Shown piece after piece: positions 22,903-31,148 of a stretch of DNA of 64,000 bases. The DNA is from Candidatus Marsarchaeota G2 archaeon ECH_B_1. Lineage in GTDB: Archaea; Thermoproteota; Thermoprotei_A; Marsarchaeales; Marsarchaeaceae. Where the stretch lies: positions 230,153 through 294,152 of the forward strand of contig NEXG01000001.1 in NCBI GenBank assembly GCA_003019535.1, given 5' to 3'. The notes under the pieces were generated by a model, which was given only the letters and a program-made list of their open reading frames with translations, was not told where the DNA came from and made no database searches. Position 1 is the first letter of the stretch. Every line of letters starts with the position of its first letter. Position numbers and translations under genes: made by a program.

Positions 22903-23415
22903 ATGATCACCATGAAGGCTCCTATTTGTAATTTTTGTCTCACAAGCACAATATTGTGCTCAAGCGATCAAGCAAAGCTCGATAGTGGGAGGATTTCTCA
23001 GCTTGAAATAGATATCTCAAGGGCTCTATTTAAGCTTGAGAAGTCACACAAAGCGATCGCCTCCTCTAAAATATTAGGCGCTAGATCCGTTGACGGCATT
23101 ATAGTAATATTTATTGAATCACAGATTCCTATAAGCTTGGGTGAAGTATTGTCTATTAATAAAGATGCTAGCTCAGTGATCTCTAAGGATGTAAAGATTA
23201 TTGAGAAGAATGCGCAGCTCAATAAAATAATCCAAGAACTATTGCTACCAGCAAAGGTTGTTGGAGTTTCTAATGTGTGGCTCCCCGATGGGTCTACTTT
23301 TATAAAGGTTAAGCTCAACGGGAGCCCAAACAAAAATGATGTGAAAACATACATCCACAAGCTTAACGGTGTTGTTAAAGAGGTTTTGGGGTTAGAAATT
23401 TTCTTGGAGGATTAG
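22903..23415 (+). CDS. Probable zinc-ribbon/KH-type RNA-binding protein (NusA-like)
   Basis: The protein (up to 170 residues; a start at ATG 22912, MKAPICNFC, is possible) has a short Cys-rich N-terminus, CNFC followed by a single Cys at ILC, then two alpha/beta segments. The last segment (LPAKVVGVSNVWLPDGSTFIKVKL) resembles KH-like domains in an archaeal family of predicted RNA-binding transcription proteins. Those usually have two CxxC pairs; the fourth Cys is absent here (SSD instead). A TATA-like ACTTATATTT lies about 24 nt upstream. The 3' end overlaps truD by 41 bp. The family assignment is tentative. Confidence 0.55.
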   Translation: MITMKAPICNFCLTSTILCSSDQAKLDSGRISQLEIDISRALFKLEKSHKAIASSKILGARSVDGIIVIFIESQIPISLGEVLSINKDASSVISKDVKIIEKNAQLNKIIQELLLPAKVVGVSNVWLPDGSTFIKVKLNGSPNKNDVKTYIHKLNGVVKEVLGLEIFLED

Positions 23416-24544
23416 CGCCTGCTAAAAACGATAGAACTACGGTAGCATACATACCCCTATGTAGCCTGAAATATAACCACACGTCGGTCTTATTGATAAG
23501 ATATTGCGGCTTAATCACCCAAAAATAAAGTTGCCTTAACGAGCCCTTAAAATCACCCAATAGGGTGTCCCTAAAGTCGTTTGGTGTCAGCCCGTCCTCG
23601 GAAAGTACTTCGGCCTCAATTTTTCCAAATTCATCTGTTGCTTTTTCCAAGTTTGTTCCTGGGAGCGACCCAATAAAGTATAGCCGGCTGGGGTCTATCT
23701 TTTCGGTAATTCCACCGTTAATCAGCCTGGTTTTAGATTTTACTGGTAACCCGTTTAGATCTTTTGGGGCTACTATGATCTTAGTTTCGCGCAAAAAAGG
23801 CGTCAGACCAAAAAATTTCTCGAGCGCCCTATTAAAAACATGCGCTTGGTACGCGTTAATGAATAACCTAAGTATAGCAGGTGGTAGCGATAAGAGCGCT
23901 TGCTCATCATTTTTGGAGTTATTAAGCGATTTCTGTAGTAAAGCCTCATACCATCCGTTTCTGCCTTCCAGAATCTTTTTAACCGCACTAGGGTAGTCTT
24001 TTTTAAGGAGGTATAGTCCCACAAGGTGGGTGTCGTTCTCGAGCGTTCCAAATCTCTGTGGTCCGTAGTATGCTGGGAGAGGTTTCCTATATAGGGAAAC
24101 AAACTTTTCAGCTAGGGTCAAAGGCTCGTCAACGTTTTTTAAATGAATCGTAAATGAATTGCCCCAAACTTCACTTGTGGACATATGGGTATACCTTGTG
24201 GATAGGGGGGTGAAGCGTATATTCTTAGTGTTAAAACCCGTTGCTCCTCCTTCTATACTTATGAATTGCCAGCTTATGGAGTGGGCGTCTTTTAAGCCTC
24301 CGTAGCCAACTGTATTAACCCTAAAGCTTCTCTTTATTGTAAATATTGCGTTTATGGTAGATATGCCTCTTTTATAGAGTATGCCGAAAGTTATTCTCCC
24401 TTTGCCTATGTGGTTTGTTGTGTTTGTTTGCGAAGCTTCGAGGCCGCTAATATGTATCTCTGACACTTGAAAGCATTCCTCTTTTTCACATAGCGTTAGG
24501 GGGAATGTATTTTTGTTATTATTGCAGGGTACGAAGTTCGTCAT
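23375..24544 (-). CDS. truD: tRNA pseudouridine synthase D (TruD)
   Basis: The 389-residue enzyme carries the TruD catalytic motif GYGGLKDAHSISWQ with the catalytic aspartate at D86, and later GPQRFGTLENDTHLVG and the AYQAHVFNRAL motif of the catalytic core. Family members convert U13 (and in archaea other sites) of tRNA to pseudouridine. The N-terminal 40 residues are poorly conserved and contain three Cys. The gene overlaps pth2 by 4 nt at its 5' end and a convergent gene at its 3' end. Confidence 0.92.
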   Translation of the reverse strand: MTNFVPCNNNKNTFPLTLCEKEECFQVSEIHISGLEASQTNTTNHIGKGRITFGILYKRGISTINAIFTIKRSFRVNTVGYGGLKDAHSISWQFISIEGGATGFNTKNIRFTPLSTRYTHMSTSEVWGNSFTIHLKNVDEPLTLAEKFVSLYRKPLPAYYGPQRFGTLENDTHLVGLYLLKKDYPSAVKKILEGRNGWYEALLQKSLNNSKNDEQALLSLPPAILRLFINAYQAHVFNRALEKFFGLTPFLRETKIIVAPKDLNGLPVKSKTRLINGGITEKIDPSRLYFIGSLPGTNLEKATDEFGKIEAEVLSEDGLTPNDFRDTLLGDFKGSLRQLYFWVIKPQYLINKTDVWLYFRLHRGMYATVVLSFLAGANPPRKFLTPKPL

Positions 24545-24903
24545 AAGAGTTTTAAGTCCCCCGTTAGCCGGTCGATAATAGACGCCGGGGCCGGTCCAAA
24601 ACCCACGCAGGTAAGTGTGCCAGCTGAAACTTGAGTTAACCCGGCATCTAGAACTGGGCTATATGGTATTGATAGCCTCTCTGCCATAGCCATGAGTTCC
24701 TTTAACTCCTCTTCGCTGTTTACTTTAACAGCTATCTTTTTCCAACCGCTCTCTATCCAGTTTTTTACCCATTCTGGTCTTTGTATCTTACACGCTTCGT
24801 ATGCTGCAATTGAGGCATGTGCAACCTGAACAGCTATCTTACCGCAACCCATATGTAAATCGCGTCTTACAGCCATCACTTGTTTGTATTCTTCTGCACC
24901 CAT
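24541..24903 (-). CDS. pth2: Peptidyl-tRNA hydrolase 2
   Basis: Starting at the ATG at 24903, the 120-residue protein matches the Pth2 family: KQVMAVRRDLHMGCGKIAVQVAHASIAAY, then KKIAVKVNSEEEL and the C-terminal DAGLTQVSAGTLTCVGFGPAP. It recycles tRNA from peptidyl-tRNA that has dropped off the ribosome. The stop overlaps the truD start by 4 nt, so the two tRNA genes are coupled. It diverges from the geranylgeranyl reductase gene, sharing a short promoter region. Confidence 0.94.
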   Translation of the reverse strand: MGAEEYKQVMAVRRDLHMGCGKIAVQVAHASIAAYEACKIQRPEWVKNWIESGWKKIAVKVNSEEELKELMAMAERLSIPYSPVLDAGLTQVSAGTLTCVGFGPAPASIIDRLTGDLKLL

Positions 24904-24944
24904 TCGAAACAATTATAGTTGTGTGAGATTTAAGTTATTTTGAG

Positions 24945-26045
24945 ATGAATATTTTTGTTGTGGGTGGTGGTCCATCAGGTTTGCTGGCCGCCGCTAAACT
25001 TTCTGAGGCGGGTTTCAAGGTTACTGTGATTGAGGAACACTCGAAGGTGGGGTTCCCTGAGCATTGTACAGGCATCGTTAGGGAGAATTTTGTCAATCTT
25101 GTTGGATACAGTGACCTTAAAAGTATAATATTAGCAAAGTACACGGGTGGGTACGTCTCTCTTGAGTTGGGTAATGAGATACACCATGTTGACACGGGAA
25201 GCATCAAGGCGGTGATGATTGATAGGCCGCTTTATGAGCGCGTGTTAAGCGACTACGCGTCTTGTGCAGGAGCACAGATTATACTCGGTAAACCCGCCAA
25301 GATAGTTAGAGCGGGTGATTCATATGCCGTCAAGTTCGGAGATCGGATATTTAAACCGGATTTGATCATTGGAGCTCGCGGACCAAGAGCTAATCCGAAC
25401 CTTAAAGTAATAACCGGCCTCCAAGCGTATGTTTTATCCCCTAAGAGTCTCGAGCAAGGATCTTTATATGTAGCCTTTTCGCGTTTCTTTGCAGATTTTT
25501 TTGGCTGGGTGGCCCCATATGGGGATGGTACATTGACAAAGGTCGGCGTTGCTTCCGCGAGCAAAAATTTAAGGTGGTCTTTAATCAGGTTGGGGCAAAC
25601 CTTTTTAGGTGCAAATTATAAAGTTAAGACTTACTTCGGCGGTTTGGTTGTAGTTGGAGCAAAGGAGTTTATCCCAAACACTGGTGGTTCCAATTATGTC
25701 CCGATAGGTGATGAGGCAGGTCTAGTTAAACCCCTTACTGGAGGCGGTCTTGACCTTGGTGTGCTGGGTGTAAAGAATTTAGTTGAGGATGTGCGTCTTG
25801 GCGGGCTAGGGTTAGAAAAATACCGAATGTGGCTACGCAAATCCCGGTTTAGACTATTTGAAGCTCAAATACTTAGGGGTATCCTTTTTAATCCACACGG
25901 TATTAACAAAATACTTCTTACTAGGCTACTTAAAACTCAAGGTCTAGGTAACAGTTTAAAACAGGCTGATTTCGATGACCATGTTGGCGCCGCGCTCAAG
26001 CTCATACCATTATACCTCCGTAGTTCATTTGAAGGGTTTTTATAA
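24945..26045 (+). CDS. Geranylgeranyl reductase family flavoprotein
   Basis: The 366-residue protein begins with a Rossmann FAD-binding motif (FVVGGGPSGLLAAAKLSEAGFKVTVIEE) and has the family motifs EHCTGIV, PDLIIGARGPRAN and GDEAGLVKPLTGGGLDLGVLG. In archaea these enzymes saturate the isoprenoid chains of ether lipids. It is shorter than some GGRs (about 400 or more residues), and the middle substrate-binding region is compact. GGGP synthase is encoded 200 bp downstream on the other strand, which supports a lipid role. Confidence 0.85.
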   Translation: MNIFVVGGGPSGLLAAAKLSEAGFKVTVIEEHSKVGFPEHCTGIVRENFVNLVGYSDLKSIILAKYTGGYVSLELGNEIHHVDTGSIKAVMIDRPLYERVLSDYASCAGAQIILGKPAKIVRAGDSYAVKFGDRIFKPDLIIGARGPRANPNLKVITGLQAYVLSPKSLEQGSLYVAFSRFFADFFGWVAPYGDGTLTKVGVASASKNLRWSLIRLGQTFLGANYKVKTYFGGLVVVGAKEFIPNTGGSNYVPIGDEAGLVKPLTGGGLDLGVLGVKNLVEDVRLGGLGLEKYRMWLRKSRFRLFEAQILRGILFNPHGINKILLTRLLKTQGLGNSLKQADFDDHVGAALKLIPLYLRSSFEGFL

Positions 26046-26066
26046 CAGTATATTGAATAGTTTACT

Positions 26067-26261
26067 ATGGTTGAAAGCGTAAACACGCTTAATATAGCTC
26101 TCCCACTCTGCACCTCGTGTCGCACACCGATTATCCCAAGCGAGAAGGGCACAAAATTTTTCTGCCCCAAATGTAACACAGTCATTATCTGGAGATGTTC
26201 GAGGTGTAGGAAGACTGGTACACTGTATAGATGCCCTAACTGTGGCTTTGAGGGGCCTTAA
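26067..26261 (+). CDS. Small multi-zinc-ribbon protein (DUF1610-like)
   Basis: The 64-residue protein has four Cys pairs: C15-x2-C18, C33-x2-C36, C44-x2-C47 and C55-x2-C58. That is the archaeal two-ribbon family related to DUF1610, predicted to bind RNA. In many archaea it lies directly upstream of the aEF1B gene; here it follows the reductase by 21 nt and ends convergent with GGGP synthase. Function is not established. Confidence 0.8.
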   Translation: MVESVNTLNIALPLCTSCRTPIIPSEKGTKFFCPKCNTVIIWRCSRCRKTGTLYRCPNCGFEGP

Positions 26262-27010
26262 AAGGGTTTAATCTCTGATCGCTCGCGTGGGCTTTGGCTG
26301 ATAAAGTTCTCGAACTCGTTTTCATTTTCCAAAAGATTGCCGATTACGACACCGTCCGCCCCACACTCCTCAAGGCTCCTAATATACTTCCAATCCCTGA
26401 TACCTCCTCCTACGATTAATGGCACATGAGTTATCTTCTTCACTCGTTTAATGATTTCTAATCGAATAGGCGTCCTTACCCCTGATCCGCCTTCTAGATA
26501 TATGAGCTTAAAGCCCAAATACTCAGCTGCGAGTGCATATGCCTCAACCAGTTCTGGTTTATCGTACGGGATCGGTCTCGCGTGGCCAACGTAACCAGCA
26601 GTACCCCCATCACCCATGATGATATACGCAGTTGAAATCGCTTCTAGACCCATTTTCCTAATTATTGGGGCTGCTTGAAACTGCTGATCAATTACATAGA
26701 AAGTGCTTGAAGAGTTGAGTAAGCTTAGAAAAAGCACCGCGTCAGCGTAAGGGCTCAAATTACTTATGCTGCTTGGGAAAATAATCACAGGTTTATCGGT
26801 ATTCTCTTTAAGCGTTCTTACAATTGAGTCAACCCTATCCTGCCAAATCGTTGTGCTTCCACCGACCAGAAAGGCGTCGAAAAATCCCATCTCCTTTCTT
26901 GAGGCTAACTGCCTCGCTTTATCGGGTGAAAACTTATCTGGGTCTAGCAAAGCGAACATTAAAACTTTGTTTTTACGTCTTTCAATAAGTGTATTTAGCA
27001 CGTTAGCCAA
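26258..27010 (-). CDS. Geranylgeranylglyceryl phosphate synthase
   Basis: I place the start at a TTG at 27010 (LANVLNTLIERRKNKVLMFALLDPDK), 5-8 nt after a GGGGGAG stretch ending the elf1 gene. This gives 250 residues, the normal size; the longer frame to 27076 would overlap elf1 heavily. The protein has the TIM-barrel motifs FALLDPDKFS, FLVGGSTT, FPSSISNLSPYADAVLF, LIYLEGGSGVRTP and PLIVGGGIRD for phosphate binding. It joins geranylgeranyl diphosphate to glycerol-1-phosphate, using the product of EgsA (45033-46085). Confidence 0.9.
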   Translation of the reverse strand: MANVLNTLIERRKNKVLMFALLDPDKFSPDKARQLASRKEMGFFDAFLVGGSTTIWQDRVDSIVRTLKENTDKPVIIFPSSISNLSPYADAVLFLSLLNSSSTFYVIDQQFQAAPIIRKMGLEAISTAYIIMGDGGTAGYVGHARPIPYDKPELVEAYALAAEYLGFKLIYLEGGSGVRTPIRLEIIKRVKKITHVPLIVGGGIRDWKYIRSLEECGADGVVIGNLLENENEFENFISQSPRERSEIKPF

Positions 27011-27245
27011 GATTCTCTCCCCCCAGCATTGACAAGAGGGCGTAGTAAGCATCGATAGGTTCGGATCCAGCTGCAACTGAAAAGCTTTTAGTCAACCCAC
27101 AATAGGCACATTTAGCGATTACTGCCCCATCTTTTTCAACATCCAGCCTTAACGGGAACCCTTCGCATATTGGGCACCGGAAAACCTTCGGTGGGGTTCT
27201 TTTGGTTTTAAGTACAATCTTGCGTTTTCTCCTTCTTCCACCCAT
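27003..27245 (-). CDS. Archaeal Elf1-type transcription elongation factor
   Basis: From the ATG at 27245 (MGGRRRKRKIVLKTKR) the protein has 80 residues: a basic N-terminal tail, then one zinc ribbon with CPIC and CAYC, and the acidic EPIDAYY segment. All are features of the Elf1 family, which travels with RNA polymerase at the DNA entry tunnel. Its presence in archaea is mostly in TACK and Asgard groups. It starts 5 nt after the helicase stop and overlaps GGGP synthase by 8 nt. Confidence 0.87.
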   Translation of the reverse strand: MGGRRRKRKIVLKTKRTPPKVFRCPICEGFPLRLDVEKDGAVIAKCAYCGLTKSFSVAAGSEPIDAYYALLSMLGGENLG

Positions 27246-27250
27246 ACCTA

Positions 27251-29956
27251 TTATCCACCCCAAAACTCCCTTGTCCTAATATATTCTTGCTCTGCTTTGA
27301 GTATTTCCATATATAGTTGACGTTCATCGAGTATTCTGAGCCTTAATATATTTTTAGCTGTCCTCGGTCCAACTCCGTAACCACTTAGAACAATAATACC
27401 TAATCTACCGTAGTCGAGGAATAGGTTGGCGCTTTCAACAAGCTCGTTCTGCACCTTCTCAATTTCTTTGTCACGTGGTTTAACGTTGTTTCTCAGATTT
27501 CTAAGCGCCTGTTTTATCTCGGTAGAATAGGGGGCAACAAAGCCTATGTATCTGGACCCGCAAATGGGGCATTTGAACCCTTCTTGAAGTTCACGGACTT
27601 TTATCAGCGATTCATATTTAAAGCAGCTTAGACAAACGCTGAAGTATGTCTTATTTTGAATCCTTGTTTTAACGATATCAGACAAATCTGTGTTTTCATC
27701 GGGTTTTGCTAATGGTGTTAAAAAGCTTTTTAGAAATATTTCGGCTAGTATTTTCATTTCTTTATCGTGTGATAGATACACTCTCTTTGTGGATAGTATA
27801 GCTTTTATGCCTTGAAGGTTTAGTAGGTCAGTGAATATTTCGTTTAAACCTTCTTTTGCGATGACGGTTGATAATAGCATTAGATGTGTTCTTCTTGCAC
27901 CGTAGCGCTCTATCATTGAGTCGACGTCGACCCCAAACCTCCTTGCGACGCTAAAAAACCTGTCTGTGAATTTTCCGAATCTACTCGATCCTTTGATTAT
28001 AACTTCCTCAACCTCACTGGTGTTTAGACTCATCAATATGTCGTAAAGATTTTCAGGTCTTATTTTTAGTCCTTCTACCGCCACACCCATAGACGACGAA
28101 TAAACCCTACAGGTTATTCCACTTTCCCATAATAGCTCTTCCACTAGGATGGCCAAAGCCCTGTTTCCTTTTGTTCCAAGTGGTGAAATTATTACGGTAG
28201 TGTTCGAAATGTCTGTTGGTACTATTGTGATTGAATTGTGTATTAATCTTATACGTGGAATACTGAGTAGGACTTGTTTTGCTTGTTCGCTAAGCGTCAC
28301 GGATCTAAAAATTTTTTCACGCTTTGCTTGTAACAGATCAACCACCCGTTGTGAGACGTATGAATCAACAGGTAGCGTGTCCCCACTCCACGTTGGTATC
28401 GTAGCGTTACTTGGGCTGGTTTGCCTAACATTAATTGTTTTAGATCCAGAGTCGATCGACACTATTTCCCAGGCGGCCTTACCAAGAACAATCTTAACGT
28501 TAGTGTCGCAAAATCTTTCCACGAAGGCTCCGTCGAGTATGCCTATGTTCCGTCGTGAGACGATGTCTCTAACAACATACTGTTGAAGAGAAATTATCGT
28601 GCTAAGATTAGCATAAAAGTAGGACTTCGCTTTTGGGCCAATAGAAATAATCCCGTTGCTTGCCCTTATCTGTTTATTGTGACTTAAGAAATCGATAACG
28701 GATTCAAACTCGTTTTCTGATAATTCGCGGTATGGATACGTTGATCTAAAGAGTTTTAATAGGTCACCCTTAGTGGATGTCTTTTTAACTAACAGATGTG
28801 CGACTATTTGATTTGCTAGAACGTCTAGTGGTTTCATGAAAACGCTGGGTTTCTCCAGCCATTTACATTTTAATAGGTATGTGCACGCTATGCACTCTAA
28901 GAGATCAAATGGGTTAAAAGCTATAATTGTGCCTGTTGATATGGAACCGATTTTGTGTCCTGATCTACCCATACGCTGGGCTAATGTTTCTACTGTTCTA
29001 GGCGAACCCACTTGGATGACTTTATCAAGTTGACCTATATCCATTCCCAATTCTAATGAAGATGTGGCCACTACAGCTGTTAGTTTGTCTTTTTTAAGGT
29101 TCTTTTCCACCTCCAGCCTTTTAGCTAGAGAAAGTGAGCTGTGGTGCACATCGAAATCATCTTTTTCAGCTTCAAGTGTTTTTGCTAGAGACTCACTTAG
29201 GTGTCTGGTGTTAACAAAGATTATAGTCTTCCCCTGAACATGATTCGTTATCTTATCTCTTAGGGAATCAACTTCATTATAATCGTTTATAGTATCTATA
29301 CTAATATTATATTTCCTTTGCGATTCTAAATAGATAACCTTTCCTTTCTCCCCGATGAAAAAATCACGAACCATTTTCCCGCTTTTTACTGTGGCCGATA
29401 AACAAATAACTTGAATATCGCGCGCCAAATACGTCTTAAATCTCGCAAGAGCTAGAATTAGTTGGGTGCCTCTCTTCGACTGTATCAGTTCATTTGCCTC
29501 GTCAATCACTATATGGTCTACTTTCATTAGGGATGAAAGGCTTTGTTCCTCGCTTATTAGCGCTTGGAAGGATTCAGGAGTCGTGATAAGAAGATTAGGG
29601 GGGTTGTGCCTCAGATGTGAACGAACCTTAGGAGGAGTGTCCCCATGTCGTAGCCCAACACTTAACCCGAGTTTTTCTGCGAGCCAATAGATTCTTTCTT
29701 CTATCTCCCTATTAAGTGCCTTTAATGGTGTGATATAAATTATTTTGGTCTTCCCAATGCTCTCTTGCGGATTTTCAATTAATTTGGTAAAGAGGGGGAG
29801 GAGAGCGGCTTCGGTTTTACCGGAGCCAGTCTCGCTACAAATTACGGCGCTAAAACCCTGAAATATTGGTTCAAAGGATGCTGACTGTATACTCGTTAGT
29901 TCAGGAAACCTCTGAGCAACTACCTCTAATACCTTTTTAGAACTTGAGTCATGCAT
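27251..29956 (-). CDS. Lhr-type superfamily 2 helicase with zinc ribbon
   Basis: This 901-residue protein has Walker A SETGSGKT (about residues 41-48), a Walker B/DExx box reading DEAN (residues 152-155, where many Lhr proteins have DEIH or DELH), SAT in CLSATV, and the C-lobe motifs SSLELGMDIG and QRMGRSGH. An Lhr-like middle domain follows, and near residue 800 a four-Cys zinc ribbon (CLSC...CPIC) precedes a helical end. The Lhr family unwinds DNA or DNA-RNA hybrids in repair. The exact subgroup is uncertain. Confidence 0.87.
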   Translation of the reverse strand: MHDSSSKKVLEVVAQRFPELTSIQSASFEPIFQGFSAVICSETGSGKTEAALLPLFTKLIENPQESIGKTKIIYITPLKALNREIEERIYWLAEKLGLSVGLRHGDTPPKVRSHLRHNPPNLLITTPESFQALISEEQSLSSLMKVDHIVIDEANELIQSKRGTQLILALARFKTYLARDIQVICLSATVKSGKMVRDFFIGEKGKVIYLESQRKYNISIDTINDYNEVDSLRDKITNHVQGKTIIFVNTRHLSESLAKTLEAEKDDFDVHHSSLSLAKRLEVEKNLKKDKLTAVVATSSLELGMDIGQLDKVIQVGSPRTVETLAQRMGRSGHKIGSISTGTIIAFNPFDLLECIACTYLLKCKWLEKPSVFMKPLDVLANQIVAHLLVKKTSTKGDLLKLFRSTYPYRELSENEFESVIDFLSHNKQIRASNGIISIGPKAKSYFYANLSTIISLQQYVVRDIVSRRNIGILDGAFVERFCDTNVKIVLGKAAWEIVSIDSGSKTINVRQTSPSNATIPTWSGDTLPVDSYVSQRVVDLLQAKREKIFRSVTLSEQAKQVLLSIPRIRLIHNSITIVPTDISNTTVIISPLGTKGNRALAILVEELLWESGITCRVYSSSMGVAVEGLKIRPENLYDILMSLNTSEVEEVIIKGSSRFGKFTDRFFSVARRFGVDVDSMIERYGARRTHLMLLSTVIAKEGLNEIFTDLLNLQGIKAILSTKRVYLSHDKEMKILAEIFLKSFLTPLAKPDENTDLSDIVKTRIQNKTYFSVCLSCFKYESLIKVRELQEGFKCPICGSRYIGFVAPYSTEIKQALRNLRNNVKPRDKEIEKVQNELVESANLFLDYGRLGIIVLSGYGVGPRTAKNILRLRILDERQLYMEILKAEQEYIRTREFWGG

Positions 29957-29976
29957 TAGTCCTGCTTAGGTTTAAT

Positions 29977-30111
29977 ATGTTTCCCCTGGCTTTTAGTTTC
30001 ATGTTTAACTTTACGCTTTTCTCATATGTAGGCCTTATTCTTTCGTTATTTGTGTTTGTCGCTGTAGTGGCGTTAGCCATGCTCCAATCAGGAAAAGAAG
30101 AGGTTGCCTAA
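29977..30111 (+). CDS. Possible 44-residue single-span membrane peptide
   Basis: An ATG at 29977 opens a 44-codon frame ending TAA at 30111. It encodes one strongly hydrophobic stretch from about residue 10 to 36 (YVGLILSLFVFVAVVALAML) followed by a polar QSGKEEVA end. I recognise no family; it is unlike Sec61-beta. It lies between the divergent helicase and the convergent SWIM gene, whose stop it overlaps. AT-rich sequence lies upstream but no clear TATA box at 25-30 nt. It may not be real. Confidence 0.35.
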   Translation: MFPLAFSFMFNFTLFSYVGLILSLFVFVAVVALAMLQSGKEEVA

Positions 30112-30428
30112 TGCGCATTGATTGCTATATAATACATGAACGCGAATAAATGTTTGCAGGGTTCATCTTTTTGATGCACAAAATTTTTCATATAAAAGTC
30201 GCTACATGAACAGTAATAAAACCCGTAAATAGTGTAACTTTTCTTACATGTGGCAACAATGACGCGATCTTTTTCAACTATAAATTCTGCGTTATGAAGA
30301 ACTTCTAATACTGACTGGGTTTTTTCCTTCGCGAATTTTTTTAGTAAATCCTTGCTCCGCTCCATAGCATATGTGGGAAAACTTTTCAATATATTTTTGG
30401 CTGTAGACTCTAAATCTTTGTACCCCAT
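30108..30428 (-). CDS. Small SWIM zinc-finger protein
   Basis: The 106-residue protein carries a SWIM motif near its C-terminus: CSCSDF, a spacer, then CKH (YYCSCSDFYMKNFVH to EPCKHLFAF). The N-terminal half is helical and charged (ESTAKNILKSFPTYAMERSKDLLKKFAKEK). SWIM domains bind DNA or proteins; small archaeal SWIM proteins are found with RadA-like recombinases, and eukaryotic Sws1/SWSAP1 act in recombination. No recombinase gene is adjacent here. It is 15 nt from the divergent phosphoesterase. Confidence 0.8.
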   Translation of the reverse strand: MGYKDLESTAKNILKSFPTYAMERSKDLLKKFAKEKTQSVLEVLHNAEFIVEKDRVIVATCKKSYTIYGFYYCSCSDFYMKNFVHQKDEPCKHLFAFMYYIAINAH

Positions 30429-30443
30429 AAATCACTGATAGCG

Positions 30444-31148
30444 ATGGTGCTAACTGCACATATAAACCCACCCGCTCTGTATTTTACATCGAACAAGAGT
30501 CTTATCATCGCCGAGTTGCATTTGGGGTTGGGTATTGTGGCGTCAAATATGGGAATAGCTGAATCAATATTTCAAGCATGCATGAAAGATTTGATAATGC
30601 TTGCTAATAAAGTTGAGGTCAGGCGCTTAGTCATTAATGGTGATTTTAAAGAGTCTATTGGGAAACCAAGTCAATACGAACTAGAGTTGATAAAGAGGTT
30701 TGAGAAGCTCACGGACAAACTTTTCGATGATGTTATCTTGGTTAAGGGTAACCATGATGGTTTAATTGCTAACTATGTAGGTTTCCGTGTTGTTCCTTCC
30801 CATAGTTTTGTAGAAGATGGGGTAACTATTAATGTACAGCATGGTCATGTAGTTAAGCCAAAGCCAAGCGTGCTTGTGCTCGGCCACCTTCATCCTTCAG
30901 TGTGCTTACCGGATGGTTCAAAAATATTCGCTTGGGCCTTTTTGACATATAAAAAAGGTGTCAAGAAAGACCGTTTGAGTAAAGTAATTATAATGCCTCC
31001 CTTTAACAGATTTGTTGGCGGAGGCTCTCTCAAACAGCCTAAATTATTCACTAGACTAAATTTCAATCCAAACGAGTGGGAAAGTGTTGTTGTGGGGGTT
31101 AACGGGTTGATTTTCGGTGAGTTAGGGAGCTTTGCTTCTGAGTGTTAA
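30444..31148 (+). CDS. Metallophosphoesterase
   Basis: The 234-residue protein has the calcineurin-type motifs: an opening LIIAELHLGLG (normally D-x-H; here Glu replaces the first metal ligand Asp), VINGDFKES for GD, LVKGNHDG for GNHD, and QHGHV with LGHLHP. It belongs to an archaeal/bacterial phosphoesterase family related to those found beside DNA ligase or Lhr helicase genes. The Lhr helicase lies about 0.5 kb away. Substrate is unknown. The 3' end overlaps the TFE gene by 50 bp. Confidence 0.83.
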   Translation: MVLTAHINPPALYFTSNKSLIIAELHLGLGIVASNMGIAESIFQACMKDLIMLANKVEVRRLVINGDFKESIGKPSQYELELIKRFEKLTDKLFDDVILVKGNHDGLIANYVGFRVVPSHSFVEDGVTINVQHGHVVKPKPSVLVLGHLHPSVCLPDGSKIFAWAFLTYKKGVKKDRLSKVIIMPPFNRFVGGGSLKQPKLFTRLNFNPNEWESVVVGVNGLIFGELGSFASEC

